NCBI RefSeq assembly: GCF_009846885.1
Contig: NZ_WUWM01000004.1
Coordinates: 1 to 64,000 of the forward strand
Direction of reading: 5' to 3'
From: Paenibacillus puerhi
Lineage (GTDB): Bacteria; Bacillota; Bacilli; Paenibacillales; NBRC-103111
Length of the DNA: 64,000 nucleotides
Positions 1 to 9,362 of this stretch are shown here, piece by piece. The translations under genes and the position numbers were made by a program. Positions within the stretch are counted from its first letter, which is position 1, and each line of letters opens with the position of its first letter. Under the pieces are notes generated by a model. It did not search any database, had not been told where the DNA came from, and saw only the letters and a list, made by a program, of their open reading frames with translations.

Positions 1-403
<403 letters not shown>

Positions 404-633
404 TAGTCTTTTCGGTCCGAAGGCCGAAATGACTACAAGGTTCGTTCGACTTGCTCAAAAGTTACTGCTAGCGAGAATTTTCATTCTCTATTTAACACTC
501 ACTCGTTGTTCAGTTTTCAAAGGGCAATTTCCCGACAAAGGACCTGCTTTGCACTGGTCACTTTTGTCGTTTGTTGTCGCTTTTGTTTAGCGGCGACTTT
601 TTAAATATAGCACATTCACATTCTTTAATGCAA
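404..633 (-). promoter_or_regulatory. rRNA operon promoter and leader
   Basis: On the minus strand TTGCAT (628-633) and TATATT (604-609) are 18 nt apart, a plausible sigma-A promoter with a start near 597. The transcribed leader down to 404 includes CTTTGAAAACTGAAC, a sequence typical of Firmicute rRNA leaders and probably part of antitermination and processing signals. A small GGCCTTCGGACC hairpin lies just upstream of the mature 16S end. A second promoter could sit further upstream. Confidence 0.65.
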
Positions 634-677
634 GTCTTTTTTTTAAAAAAATAGAATAACCTGACGGTAAGACATTT

Positions 678-947
678 TCATCCAACAACCCACAGCTTCA
701 AAGCCGTGAGGGTCGCCAAGCCGGGAACTCCCAACAAGCTGACAATTCCTACTGTCACAGCATTAAGCGGAAGCTCCAACCGGGTATAAGGACTTAACAG
801 ATTAATAACATACAACATAACGGCTGAAAATACAACCTGCAGCATTAGCATGCCGAGCCACTGCAGCGCCGCTTTATTACGCAGGATCATGATGCCCAGC
901 AAGCCGCCCGAGACTGTCAGAACTCCCCACAGCACATAGGATTTCAT
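678..947 (-). CDS. bofA: Pro-sigma-K processing inhibitor BofA
   Basis: This 89-residue, very hydrophobic protein has about three membrane segments and ends with a Gly/Leu/Thr-rich helix (VPGLATLTALKLWVVG), the typical C-terminus of BofA. In Bacillus, BofA sits in the outer forespore membrane and, with SpoIVFA, holds the SpoIVFB protease inactive until the forespore signal, delaying pro-sigma-K cleavage. Its start overlaps the yaaL stop by 4 bp, so the two are translationally coupled. The order recR-yaaL-bofA-16S matches B. subtilis and supports the name. It implies a spore-former. Confidence 0.9.
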   Translation of the reverse strand: MKSYVLWGVLTVSGGLLGIMILRNKAALQWLGMLMLQVVFSAVMLYVINLLSPYTRLELPLNAVTVGIVSLLGVPGLATLTALKLWVVG

Positions 948-1228
948 CCCTGCTCCTCCTCTGAGGCGCGGCTCGCGCTCACTTCAGACAAGGATATTTG
1001 ACCGTCCTTCGCCAGCTTGATCAGCATCTCGAACCGTTTTTCGGCCGCCTCTAACGCATAGACTGCGTAGTCGATCTGATCTTTATCCAGCGCATATTCA
1101 AACCGTCTCTGAGCCACCTCCCATTCCATATGAGCTCTGGCTATTTCCCGAACAAGCTTTACCCGCTCATCAAACCCTTTCTCCTCTTGCTTGTCCATCT
1201 TGCGAGATTTCCACCATTTCCAGTTCAT
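944..1228 (-). CDS. yaaL: YaaL-like DUF2508 protein
   Basis: A 94-residue, charged, mostly helical protein with no membrane segment. It matches the DUF2508/YaaL family in size, composition and position between recR and bofA. The heptad-like central part (from HMEWEVAQRRFEYAL onward) suggests a small helical bundle. The function is unknown. It overlaps bofA by 4 bp and lies about 260 bp downstream of recR, separated from it by a terminator-like hairpin, so it may have its own promoter with bofA. Confidence 0.8.
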   Translation of the reverse strand: MNWKWWKSRKMDKQEEKGFDERVKLVREIARAHMEWEVAQRRFEYALDKDQIDYAVYALEAAEKRFEMLIKLAKDGQISLSEVSASRASEEEQG

Positions 1229-1371
1229 CCGCCCATGCCCCCTCTACAGGATTAAACCTATAGTACATACATATCGAATCGGGCTGTCGGTTAGAACTAA
1301 AAAACCGGTCCTCCTATCAAAGCCCCAACCGGGTCGCTTTGGATAAGCGGCTCTAAACAAATCGCTATAGA

Positions 1372-1461
1372 CAAAAAGAGGAACTTCCGTAAGCTGTCAG
1401 CCACAACCGCCTCCCCTAACAGGCGGGGTCGCCGATCGCCGATAACGTACGAAGTTCCTCT
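1372..1461 (-). terminator. Terminator-like hairpin after recR
   Basis: On the minus strand AGAGGAACTTC (1451-1461) pairs perfectly with GAAGTTCCTCT (1378-1388), followed by TTTTTG. The long loop holds a further hairpin (CCGCCT/AGGCGG). It is a Rho-independent terminator candidate at the end of dnaX-yaaK-recR. The unusual loop length lowers confidence. Confidence 0.55.
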
Positions 1462-1491
1462 ATCTGCAAGAAAGTATGACAATATGCCTAT

Positions 1492-2088
1492 CTACAACTC
1501 CCTGCGTCCCTCAAGCGCTTTAGTCAACGTCACTTCGTCTGCATACTCCAAGTCGCCGCCAACGGGCAGACCATGCGCTATACGAGTTACCTTGAGCCCA
1601 AAGGGACGAACAAGGCGAGACAAGTACATCGCGGTCGCTTCGCCCTCGATGTTGGGGTTTGTCGCCAGTATCAGCTCCTGCACCCGTTCATCGCTAAGCC
1701 GTTTCAGCAGATCGGCAATCCGGATTTCGTCCGGGCCGATCCCCTCCATCGGCGAGATGGCTCCATGCAGCACATGATAATAGCCGTTAAATTCCTTTGT
1801 ACGCTCCATAGCAACAAGATCCTTGGGCTCCTGGACGACGCAGATCGTGGTTGCATCCCTTGACTTATCCTGACAGATTCGGCACGGGTCCGTATCAGTA
1901 ATATTACAGCATACGGAGCAATACTGCAGATTGCGCTTGACGTTGACGAGCGCCTTGGCGAAATCGATAACGTCATCTTCCTTCATGCGCAGAACATGGA
2001 AGGCCAACCTTCCCGCCGTCTTAGGTCCTATACCTGGCAGGCGGGAGAAGGAATCAATCAATCTGGCTAGAGGTTCCGGATAAAACAA
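1492..2088 (-). CDS. recR: Recombination mediator RecR
   Basis: A 198-residue protein of normal RecR length. It has an N-terminal helix-hairpin-helix (about 11-35, [15 protein letters not shown]), a four-cysteine zinc finger (C57, C60, C69, C72) and a Toprim domain (about 80-175). RecR works with RecO and RecF to load RecA on SSB-coated single-stranded DNA at gaps. It lies downstream of dnaX and yaaK in the usual Firmicute operon, 85 bp from yaaK. Confidence 0.97.
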   Translation of the reverse strand: MFYPEPLARLIDSFSRLPGIGPKTAGRLAFHVLRMKEDDVIDFAKALVNVKRNLQYCSVCCNITDTDPCRICQDKSRDATTICVVQEPKDLVAMERTKEFNGYYHVLHGAISPMEGIGPDEIRIADLLKRLSDERVQELILATNPNIEGEATAMYLSRLVRPFGLKVTRIAHGLPVGGDLEYADEVTLTKALEGRREL

Positions 2089-2173
2089 AGGCGTTGCTCC
2101 TCACACATTGAAGTTCAGTCTGCAGCCGCCCCGCGTCCCGGGCACTCGTGCCGGCCGGCCGCGGCTGCCCGAA

Positions 2174-2485
2174 TTAGAACAAGCCCGGGATATTCATACC
2201 GCCGGTCAATTTGGACATTTCCTTACCTGCTATCTCCTCGGCTTTGGTCATTGCATCGTTAATCGCCGTCAGGACAAGGTCTTGCAGCATTTCCACATCG
2301 TCCGGATCGACAGCTTCCGGCTTGATGGTCACGTTGGTCACTTTTTTCTGTCCATTTACCGTCACGCTGACTACACCGCCGCCAGCTGTACCTTCAATAG
2401 ATTTAGTAGCCAAATCTTCCTGGGCTTTGAGCATTTGCTCCTGCATCTTTTTAACCTGCTTCATCATTTGGTTCATGTTATTCAT
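2174..2485 (-). CDS. yaaK: YbaB/EbfC nucleoid-associated protein
   Basis: This 103-residue protein begins with a Met/Gln/Lys-rich helix ([20 protein letters not shown]) and has the conserved core [18 protein letters not shown], both diagnostic of the YbaB/EbfC family. These dimers have tweezer-shaped DNA-binding tips and bind DNA with little sequence preference. It lies between dnaX and recR in a conserved operon, suggesting a link to replication or repair that is not well defined. Confidence 0.95.
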   Translation of the reverse strand: MNNMNQMMKQVKKMQEQMLKAQEDLATKSIEGTAGGGVVSVTVNGQKKVTNVTIKPEAVDPDDVEMLQDLVLTAINDAMTKAEEIAGKEMSKLTGGMNIPGLF

Positions 2486-2536
2486 ATGACTTTCGCTCCT
2501 TCGTCTTCTTAGAATGGGTATAGATGGCGGCGCAGC

Positions 2537-4318
2537 TTAATCTTCCTTGATCTTCACCAGCTCTTCGCCAAAGAGCTGTATGGCTTCATTGATCCATTCT
2601 TCCTTCGGGCTGCCTCCCGGCTCCATCTCTGGGACCAGCTCAAGCTCCTCCTTAGGCGCTTCCTGCAGCTGCTTGCTGTCGGCGGCGGCTTGCCAATCCT
2701 TCATCATGACCGTAATCAAACGATAAGGATGACCCAGAACCTCTTGCATCGCCTGTTCAATCAACTGCTTGTTCGCAGGCCTCTCGCTTGTCTCCCGATG
2801 CATGGCGCTTTTGAAGGCGACCAGCAGATTGGACTCGGCCTTGGCCACAGGCTCACCGTCCACCAGCCAGGCATGGACGGTAATCTTAAGATCCTTCACC
2901 CGTCCGAGCACTTGGCTCCATTTCTGGGCAGCCTCCCGGAATTCTGGCGTTTCGCGCCCTGCCAGGTAAGCATCGGCCTTCTCCAGCGTTTTCCTGGCTG
3001 AGGCTGCGGTCTGCGCGGACGAGGCCCTGGATGAGCCGGATGCCGCGCTCCCGGGTGCGGACGCGCCAGCTATTCCGCCCTGCTTCGCCAAGGCCGCGAG
3101 TTGCCCTTCCAGCCGCTCGATCCGCCCCAGCAGCTGCGCAACCAAGGCATCCGGGCGCTCGCCCGCGGCTGCAGGCACGGCAGACCCGCTTGCCGCAGCG
3201 CCCGCTCCTGCCGATCCGCTCCGCCCCGGCGCTCCTCCGCCGCTGCACAGCTTCATCACCGCTACCTCCAGCAGCGTCTGCGGCTGGACCGAGTATTTCA
3301 TCTCCGTCTGGTAGTAGTTAAGCGTGTCGATCATCGAGATCAAGGCTTCGGAGGTGAATCTCTCGGCTACAGCCTGAAACCGGCGCACATCGAGTATGCG
3401 TTCGGTCAGCGCCTCCGAATTCGGCACCATGCGGACCATAAGCAGGTCGCGGAAGTAATAAATCAGATTCTCCATGCATTTATCTGCGCTCTTGCCCTCC
3501 TGCATAAAGGAGTCGATCAGAGTCAGGGCCGCGCCGATATCTTGATCATGGATTACCTGTGCCAGCTTCTCGAACTGATCGGAGGCCATGCCGCCGGTAA
3601 TGGAAAGAACGTCCTCATACGTAATCCGCTCGCCAGAAAAAGCAATGATCTGATCGAGCAAACTAAGCGCGTCCCTCATGCCGCCGTCGGACAGCCTCGC
3701 GATAAACGCTACCGCTTCCTCCTCGATCGCAATGCCTTCCTCGCCACACACGCGGCGCAGGCGCTCTACCTGCTCCTCCAGCGCCACACGCCGGAAGTCA
3801 AAGCGTTGACAGCGCGAAATAATCGTTGCCGGAAGGCGGTGAGGCTCGGTCGTCGCCAAAATAAACATCACGTGCGCAGGCGGTTCTTCAAGCGTTTTCA
3901 GCAGCGCGTTGAACGCCTCTGTGGTCAGCATGTGAACCTCGTCAATGATGTATACCTTCTGACGGACCTCCGTAGGCGCATATTTGACTTTGTCGCGAAT
4001 ATCGCGAATTTCCTCGACACCCCGGTTGGACGCGGCGTCAATCTCCACGACATCCATCACCGAGCCGTCGGTAATGCGGCGGCAAGCCTCGCAGCGGTTA
4101 CAGGGCTCCGGGGCGGGACCATTCTGGCAATTGACAGCTTTGGCAAGAATCTTCGCCGCGCTTGTCTTACCGGTCCCCCGCGGACCGTTGAACAAATAGG
4201 CGTGACTGAACCGCCCTTCCCGCAGCGAATTTTGCAGGGTCTGGACAATATGCTTCTGACCGACCATATCCTGAAAGGACTGCGGCCTCCACGTACGATA
4301 TAAAGCGATATGTGCCAT
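2537..4318 (-). CDS. dnaX: DNA polymerase III subunits gamma/tau
   Basis: 593 residues. The N-terminal AAA+ clamp-loader module has Walker A GPRGTGKT (45-52), a zinc-binding cysteine set (C64, C73, C76, C79), Walker B IIDEVHM (about 125-130) and the sensor motif ISRCQRFDF. An Ala/Gly/Ser-rich linker (about 365-440) leads to the C-terminal tau-type region that contacts the polymerase and helicase. It drives clamp loading at the fork. Here it is preceded by a histidine kinase gene rather than directly by the SRP RNA. No slippery frameshift site was looked for in detail. Confidence 0.97.
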   Translation of the reverse strand: MAHIALYRTWRPQSFQDMVGQKHIVQTLQNSLREGRFSHAYLFNGPRGTGKTSAAKILAKAVNCQNGPAPEPCNRCEACRRITDGSVMDVVEIDAASNRGVEEIRDIRDKVKYAPTEVRQKVYIIDEVHMLTTEAFNALLKTLEEPPAHVMFILATTEPHRLPATIISRCQRFDFRRVALEEQVERLRRVCGEEGIAIEEEAVAFIARLSDGGMRDALSLLDQIIAFSGERITYEDVLSITGGMASDQFEKLAQVIHDQDIGAALTLIDSFMQEGKSADKCMENLIYYFRDLLMVRMVPNSEALTERILDVRRFQAVAERFTSEALISMIDTLNYYQTEMKYSVQPQTLLEVAVMKLCSGGGAPGRSGSAGAGAAASGSAVPAAAGERPDALVAQLLGRIERLEGQLAALAKQGGIAGASAPGSAASGSSRASSAQTAASARKTLEKADAYLAGRETPEFREAAQKWSQVLGRVKDLKITVHAWLVDGEPVAKAESNLLVAFKSAMHRETSERPANKQLIEQAMQEVLGHPYRLITVMMKDWQAAADSKQLQEAPKEELELVPEMEPGGSPKEEWINEAIQLFGEELVKIKED

Positions 4319-4401
4319 GTTGCCCTCTCCAATAACGATTTATCTTACTCATTATACTACACCTGAAAAGAGGTTTGAAGCGAGCTTTCAGGGGGCGTCT
4401 C

Positions 4402-5463
4402 TCAAGGGAACGGAATGCTGATCGTGAAGGTGGTCCCGTAGCCTTTGGACGATACCCGGATAATGCCTCCGATGTCATGTATAATACGCTGGCACACGGA
4501 AAGGCCAAGCCCCGTACCTTCGGGCTTAGTCGTAAAAAACGGATCAAAAATTTTATCGATCACATACATCGGAATCCCGGGTCCTGTATCGTGGATCTCG
4601 ATATGGACCTTGCGCTCCGCTACATCCAGCTTTTCCGTTATACTCAAATAGCCCCCTTCGCCCATCGCTTCAATTCCATTCTTGCATATATTCAAAAATA
4701 CCTGCTTAAGGTATTCCCGATCCGCAATAACCTGCGGCATGTCAAACACTGCCTCGTATTGTACCGTCACTTTATGCAGGATGGCTTCATTATTAATAAT
4801 GGGAAGCAGCTCCCTCAGAACCATCGATACGTCCACAGGCTCGTAAGTCGTGTTCTTCGGCTTGCTGAGCAGCAGGAATTCACTGACCAGCTCGTTGATC
4901 CGGTTGATCTCCTTCAGCATCACCTCCGTGTAACTGCTCTCCCGAGTCATTCCCTGTTCTTCAAAGGTTTTGCGGAACATTTGCAAAAAACCTTTGATCG
5001 ACGTAAGAGGATTCCGAATTTCATGGGCCGTCCCCGCCGCGATCTGACCGATCATCGCAAGCCGGTCGCTGCGCTGTACCTGCTCCTCCAATGATCGAAG
5101 GTTCGTGACATCCTTAAAAAGGATGCATGCGCCCGCCACCTTCCCCTGTTCGTCTCTCAGCACGGACGAATCGACCAGCAGCTCGTAGCGCACCTGCTCC
5201 TTGGTCCAGGACAAAGCCTGGTTGCGGACAACCAGACCATCCAACACACGTGGATCGAAGATTCGGTGATCGTCAGGCAGATCCTTAAACAAGCGATCCA
5301 TCGGCTGATGCAGCACTTCCTCCCGGTTAAAGCCGAGAATTTGGCAGGCCATGTCGCTAATGTCCACAAGCTCTAGACTCGGGTTCACCAGAATGACGCC
5401 CAAATTCACGTCCTTCAAGAACATATCGGCGAAGCGTTGAAGCAAACTGAGCTCTCTCTGCAT
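4402..5463 (-). CDS. PAS-domain sensor histidine kinase (soluble)
   Basis: 353 residues with no membrane segment. A PAS domain (about 15-120) is followed by a HisKA domain with phospho-acceptor H147 in TAHEIRNPLTSIKGF, then a HATPase_c domain with N, G1 (DTGPGIP), F (FFTTKPEGTG) and G2 (GTGLGLS) boxes. The architecture resembles NtrB or the sporulation kinases. No response regulator is adjacent, so it is an orphan kinase; feeding Spo0F, encoded about 6.5 kb away, is possible but only an inference. It sits between the SRP RNA and dnaX, an unusual place. Confidence 0.9.
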   Translation of the reverse strand: MQRELSLLQRFADMFLKDVNLGVILVNPSLELVDISDMACQILGFNREEVLHQPMDRLFKDLPDDHRIFDPRVLDGLVVRNQALSWTKEQVRYELLVDSSVLRDEQGKVAGACILFKDVTNLRSLEEQVQRSDRLAMIGQIAAGTAHEIRNPLTSIKGFLQMFRKTFEEQGMTRESSYTEVMLKEINRINELVSEFLLLSKPKNTTYEPVDVSMVLRELLPIINNEAILHKVTVQYEAVFDMPQVIADREYLKQVFLNICKNGIEAMGEGGYLSITEKLDVAERKVHIEIHDTGPGIPMYVIDKIFDPFFTTKPEGTGLGLSVCQRIIHDIGGIIRVSSKGYGTTFTISIPFP

Positions 5464-5575
5464 CTACAGCCACCCCCCTCTGTTTATGTAACCGACCGTA
5501 TAGGTTGTCTCCCGTAGCACGGGTTAACTTTAGTATACAATTCTCCCCTATTCTCCATTTTCCTCCAATTCTATG

Positions 5576-5617
5576 CAAAAAACACCGAAAGTCGCCAACA
5601 TGACGAAATTCGGTGTT
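5576..5617 (-). terminator. Terminator of SRP RNA
   Basis: On the minus strand AACACCGAA (5609-5617) pairs with TTCGGTGTT (5581-5589), followed by a run of six T. It lies just beyond the SRP RNA 3' end and fits a Rho-independent terminator. Confidence 0.75.
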
Positions 5618-5640
5618 CCAACATTACATTATCAAAATAA

Positions 5641-5915
5641 ATAAACCGTGCACCAACCTCGATAGAACGATCCAGGTGGAATTTTTATCACCAGCTCAAG
5701 TTAGGCCACCCTTCGGCACATGAAACATCACGCTTATGGCTGCTTCCTTCCGGACCTGACCAGATTCACGAGCATCCATTGCGAAGGACCCGACTCTCAA
5801 CACCAGCTTTAAAACCCAACCCCTACATCGCAATACCTCATGAAGGCGTTCAACCCCGCTACAGCGGATTGCGGGTTACAGGGCACCGCTACCTCCCCGT
5901 CTAGCACGGCAAAGA
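5641..5915 (-). ncRNA. ffs: Signal recognition particle RNA, large Bacillus type (scRNA)
   Basis: The minus strand contains the invariant SRP helix-8 tip GGTCAGGTCCGGAAGGAAGC, preceded by an Alu domain (5' TTTGCCGTGCTAGACGGGG, with GGTAGCGGTGCCCTGTA) and closed by GTGCACGG at the 3' end. The length of about 275 nt matches the Bacillus scRNA with its Alu domain, not the short 4.5S form. It scaffolds Ffh and FtsY for co-translational membrane targeting. End positions are estimated from B. subtilis homology and from the promoter and terminator; error is a few nt. Confidence 0.95.
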
Positions 5916-5917
5916 TA

Positions 5918-5946
5918 AGTATAGTCGAATCAAGGACAAATATCAA
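5918..5946 (-). promoter_or_regulatory. Sigma-A promoter of SRP RNA
   Basis: On the minus strand TTGATA (-35, 5941-5946) and TATACT (-10, 5918-5923) are exactly 17 nt apart, ending a few bases before the SRP RNA 5' end. This is a strong housekeeping promoter for a stable RNA. Confidence 0.85.
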
Positions 5947-6005
5947 CCTCAGGGGATTAATTAGCAAAATTGAGCCCTTCCCGCTTCCATTTGGGATACG
6001 ATGCG

Positions 6006-6398
6006 TTATGGCGAGGAAATCGTCACCGTAGTCTCGTATCGGGGGGCTTCAACCGCCATCACTCGGGCTACCTCGTCCTGCAGTACTCTTCGCCGGGCAT
6101 CCGCCATGCTTGCCGGCGCGCGGAGATGAATATCGGCTCTCGCCCCATTCAACCGGATCGTCTCGACCTTTACATTCGGGTAATGTCGGCTGATCGCGGT
6201 ACGCATCACATTCACATCCGCCTCGTAGGTACGGTAAGTATTGCCGAGGGGGTTATTCGGGTTCGTATCGCTGATTTCCAGAGGACTACCAGTGGAGTTT
6301 AGCTTCGTTTTTCCTTGCTGAGCCGACTGACAGGCGCTAAGCACCGGAAGCATAAACAGAAGAAGACCCAGCCAGCCTACAAGCAATCTAGGCAGCAT
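6006..6398 (-). CDS. Small putative lipoprotein, function unknown
   Basis: 130 residues from the ATG at 6398, chosen because AGGAGGTG lies just upstream. A hydrophobic signal (LLVGWLGLLLFMLPVLSAC) ends in a lipobox with lipidation at C23. The mature domain (LGNTYRTYEADVNVMRTAI and a C-terminal alpha/beta segment) is not one I can name; sporulation lipoproteins of similar size exist but similarity is not clear. It lies between rpmE and the SRP RNA. Its Shine-Dalgarno could be masked by an upstream complementary segment (see 6401-6457). Confidence 0.75.
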   Translation of the reverse strand: MLPRLLVGWLGLLLFMLPVLSACQSAQQGKTKLNSTGSPLEISDTNPNNPLGNTYRTYEADVNVMRTAISRHYPNVKVETIRLNGARADIHLRAPASMADARRRVLQDEVARVMAVEAPRYETTVTISSP

Positions 6399-6400
6399 AT

Positions 6401-6457
6401 AAAAAACACCTCCTGCGCATCTTAAGATTTGTAATCTTAGGATAACCGCGGAAGGTG
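6401..6457 (-). promoter_or_regulatory. Nested hairpin covering the lipoprotein ribosome-binding site
   Basis: On the minus strand CACCTTCC (6450-6457) can pair, with one bulge, with GGAGGTG (6407-6413), the Shine-Dalgarno of the lipoprotein gene. Inside is a perfect 7-bp TAAGATT/AATCTTA hairpin (6423-6439), and six T follow the outer stem. It could end rpmE transcripts, sequester the ribosome-binding site, or both. Confidence 0.4.
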
Positions 6458-6487
6458 CGTTTATGCTTGGTAGCAAATGGCAATCGA

Positions 6488-6685
6488 TTAGATGCCGTAT
6501 TTCTTTTTGAATTTGTCGACGCGACCGCCGGCATCCACAAACTTCTGCTTGCCTGTAAAGAAAGGATGGCAGGCGGAGCAAATCTCAACGCGGAGATTTT
6601 GTTTAAGGGATCCCGTTTCAAACGTGTTACCGCATGCGCAAGTAACGGTAGTTTGATGATATGTCGGATGAATCGCTGCTTTCAT
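6488..6685 (-). CDS. rpmE: 50S ribosomal protein L31 (zinc-binding form)
   Basis: 65 residues from the ATG at 6685, chosen because the family starts MKAAIHP and GAGGTGA precedes it. CACG and CSACHPF supply the cysteines of the zinc-binding (C+) L31 form. It is a component of the large subunit at the central protuberance. Its place downstream of rho is conserved in Bacilli. In B. subtilis the C+ form is replaced by a zinc-free paralogue in zinc limitation; none is seen in this window. Confidence 0.97.
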   Translation of the reverse strand: MKAAIHPTYHQTTVTCACGNTFETGSLKQNLRVEICSACHPFFTGKQKFVDAGGRVDKFKKKYGI

Positions 6686-6763
6686 AGACCTTTCACCTCT
6701 TTTGCCCTGAAACACCATGTGAATCAGAGTTGTCATGATACAAATGGCATTATAGCACGCTGC

Positions 6764-8041
6764 CTATCCATGCTGCAAGTATTTCTTCCGCTTATCGGCA
6801 AGCTCATCCGGAATATGCGAATAGGAGCCAAGAACCACTCCCGGGAGCTCTTCGCGGAAAATATCCAGCATTTGCTTCATCCCATAACGTTCGCCCTTGG
6901 CTGGAGGGATGAGCTGCAGGTAGCTTTCCGGATCAATATTAAGATTCCGCAGCTGGATCAGCTTCAGATCGGTCCGGCGCACGAAATCGATCATCGCCTC
7001 CATCTCTTCCTCGCGGTCGGTAACGCCCGGGAAGATCAGGTAGTTAATCGAGGTGACGACGCCTTGGTCGGCGGCATAGCGCAGCGACTTCTCGACATGC
7101 TTCAGCGTATACCCGCGCGGCTTGTAATACGCGTTATAATGATCGTCCAGCGCACTGATCGTACTGACACGCATCAGGTCAAGCCCGGCGTCTACGATTC
7201 CGCGGATATGATCGGTTAGCCCCGCGTTGGTATTGATATTGATATAGCCGATATCCGTCTTGCTGCGCACCTCGCGCATAGCTTCGATGATGATCTTCGC
7301 CTGGGTGGAAGGCTCGCCTTCACAGCCTTGCCCAAAGCTGATAATGCTCTGAGGCGTTTTCAAATGCTCCAGCATCACCTGCACGACTTCCTGGACGGTC
7401 GGCTTGAAGTTCATCCGCGTCTGAGGCGCAGGAAACCCGCTATCATCCGGCTGCTCAGAGATGCAGCCGTAGCAGCCTGCGTTACAGGAGAACGACACAG
7501 GAACCGCACCTTCCCAGCGATTCAGGAAGGTATTGGATGCGGTAAGACATTCATAACCAAGCGCGCAGTTCGACAGGTGCTGATACAGCCGGTTCTCCGG
7601 ATACTGCGCCAGCAGGCCCTGCACCTTGACTTCCAGCTCGTCAGGGTCGCAGTTGCGCGGATTCCAGCGTTCGGGGTCATCGCTGGCTTCGGCCGCCACG
7701 TAAAAACCGCCGTCTTTCCAGACGACAGCCGTATAGCCGAACAAGGGCAGAACCTTCGTCTTGTCTGCCTTGGCATAGCCAGGCAGCAGCAGCCGGGTAA
7801 AGCCCTGAGGCAGCAGGGCGCCCACCGCGTTCACCTCGCCCGGCACGATCTCCATAGCGCCGGTCTCAGCGTTCAGCCCGATGGGACGCGTATCCGGCAA
7901 GCTCACCAGCGTCGCCCCTTCCGGGAGCGGGATGAGCTCCTCATCCAGCAGCTCCGTTACGAGCTCTCCACTACGGCCGAGCGCTATATAATCCGGGTGG
8001 TCATACACATGACCGTCCGGTCCCGCATATACGAGATTCAT
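6764..8041 (-). CDS. Radical SAM protein of unknown function
   Basis: 425 residues. A non-radical-SAM N-terminal part of about 180 residues is followed by the cluster motif C186-NAG-C190-YG-C193 (CX3CX2C). Radical SAM barrel features follow, including SFGQGCEGEP and ININTNAGL. The family uses a 4Fe-4S cluster and S-adenosylmethionine to make a 5'-deoxyadenosyl radical; the substrate is unknown. It starts 13 bp downstream of rho, so it is probably co-transcribed with rho and may share a post-transcriptional role, though that is inference. No SPASM-type cysteine set is obvious at the C-terminus. Confidence 0.88.
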   Translation of the reverse strand: MNLVYAGPDGHVYDHPDYIALGRSGELVTELLDEELIPLPEGATLVSLPDTRPIGLNAETGAMEIVPGEVNAVGALLPQGFTRLLLPGYAKADKTKVLPLFGYTAVVWKDGGFYVAAEASDDPERWNPRNCDPDELEVKVQGLLAQYPENRLYQHLSNCALGYECLTASNTFLNRWEGAVPVSFSCNAGCYGCISEQPDDSGFPAPQTRMNFKPTVQEVVQVMLEHLKTPQSIISFGQGCEGEPSTQAKIIIEAMREVRSKTDIGYININTNAGLTDHIRGIVDAGLDLMRVSTISALDDHYNAYYKPRGYTLKHVEKSLRYAADQGVVTSINYLIFPGVTDREEEMEAMIDFVRRTDLKLIQLRNLNIDPESYLQLIPPAKGERYGMKQMLDIFREELPGVVLGSYSHIPDELADKRKKYLQHG

Positions 8042-8054
8042 CCTGATGTCCCTC

Positions 8055-9362
8055 CTAGGAAACGGAGTGCTTCACGCGTTTGGCTGCGCCTCCGCTGCCA
8101 CTGGAGCTCGAACCGCTGCTGCCCGTCTCCAATGTATCCAGAAATTCTTGATTTGTTTTGGTGTCGGCAAACTTTTTCAAGAACGACTCCGTATACTCAT
8201 GCGAATCGTTCATGTTTTTGCGGATCGCCCACACCTTGTCCAGTTCTTCCTTGCTGAGCAGCATCTCTTCGCGTCTCGTTCCCGAACGGCGAATATCGAT
8301 AGCCGGGAATACGCGGCGTTCCGCCAGCTTGCGGTCCAGATGCAGCTCCAGGTTGCCCGTTCCTTTGAATTCCTCATAAATGACATCGTCCATACGCGAC
8401 CCTGTCTCGATCAGAGCTGTCGCCAGTATCGTCAAGCTGCCGCCTTCCTCGATATTGCGGGCAGCCCCGAAGAACCGCTTGGGACGATGGAATGCACCCG
8501 GATCGATCCCCCCGGACAACGTGCGGCCTGTCGGAGGCACGACAAGGTTGTAGGCGCGAGCCAGGCGGGTGATGCTGTCGAGCAGAATCACGACATCCTT
8601 CTTATGCTCGACCATCCGCGTCGCTCTCTCAAGCACCAGCTCCGCCACTTTGATGTGATTCTCAGGCAATTCGTCGAAGGTCGAGGCGATAACCTCGCCT
8701 TTCACGGAACGCTGCATATCGGTCACTTCTTCCGGACGCTCGTCGATCAAGAGTACGAATAATTCCACCTCAGGATGATTGGTCGAAATACTGTTGGCAA
8801 TTTCCTTGAGAAGCAAAGTCTTGCCCGCTTTGGGCGGAGCCACGATCAGCCCGCGCTGGCCGAAACCGACAGGAGCCAGTAAATCCATCAATCGGGTGGA
8901 TACTTTGGTAGGGGTCGTTTCCAAAACTAGTTTTTTCTGCGGATAAAGAGGAGTCAGCGCTGGAAAGTGGAGACGTTCTGCAGCGGTCTCCGGATTCTCC
9001 CCATTGACGGCATCCACGTGAAGGAGTCCGAAATACCGTTCGTTCTCCTTGGGAGGCCGGCATTTCCCCGATACGAGGTCGCCCGAGCGGAGGTCGAACC
9101 TCCGAATCTGCGAGGCGGAAATATAGATGTCCTCGGCGCTCGGCAAATAGTTGATCGGACGCAGGAAGCCAAAGCCCTCCTGCAGGACATCGAGCACGCC
9201 CTGCATGAACATGAGCCCGCCCTTCTCGGCTTGCGCCCTGAGAATAGCAAAGATGAGTTCTTTCTTTTTCATTTGACCGTAATACGGAATCTGATGTGTC
9301 TTGGCGAGCTTGTAGAGCTCTGTAAGCTTCAGCGCCTCTAACTGAGCGAGCTGCATATCCAT
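8055..9362 (-). CDS. rho: Transcription termination factor Rho
   Basis: 435 residues. An N-terminal helical Rho-N domain (about 5-45) is followed by the RNA-binding cold-shock-like domain (about 50-125) and the RecA-like ATPase with Walker [10 protein letters not shown] (175-183), [13 protein letters not shown] and the Q/R-loop region [15 protein letters not shown]. Rho is a hexameric ATP-dependent helicase that terminates untranslated transcripts. It ends in an unusual Ser/Gly-rich tail ([11 protein letters not shown]) followed by a basic segment. The gene order fba-murA-rho-rpmE is conserved. Confidence 0.97.
   Translation of the reverse strand: MDMQLAQLEALKLTELYKLAKTHQIPYYGQMKKKELIFAILRAQAEKGGLMFMQGVLDVLQEGFGFLRPINYLPSAEDIYISASQIRRFDLRSGDLVSGKCRPPKENERYFGLLHVDAVNGENPETAAERLHFPALTPLYPQKKLVLETTPTKVSTRLMDLLAPVGFGQRGLIVAPPKAGKTLLLKEIANSISTNHPEVELFVLLIDERPEEVTDMQRSVKGEVIASTFDELPENHIKVAELVLERATRMVEHKKDVVILLDSITRLARAYNLVVPPTGRTLSGGIDPGAFHRPKRFFGAARNIEEGGSLTILATALIETGSRMDDVIYEEFKGTGNLELHLDRKLAERRVFPAIDIRRSGTRREEMLLSKEELDKVWAIRKNMNDSHEYTESFLKKFADTKTNQEFLDTLETGSSGSSSSGSGGAAKRVKHSVS

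Noticed and set aside
1297-1482. 61-codon minus-strand frame between yaaL and recR
   Set aside because: It lies in the loop of the terminator-like hairpin and has no ribosome-binding site or recognisable sequence.
3101-4303. 400-codon plus-strand frame opposite dnaX
   Set aside because: It is the antisense shadow of a high-GC gene; the Arg-rich, Cys/His-rich composition is not that of a real protein.
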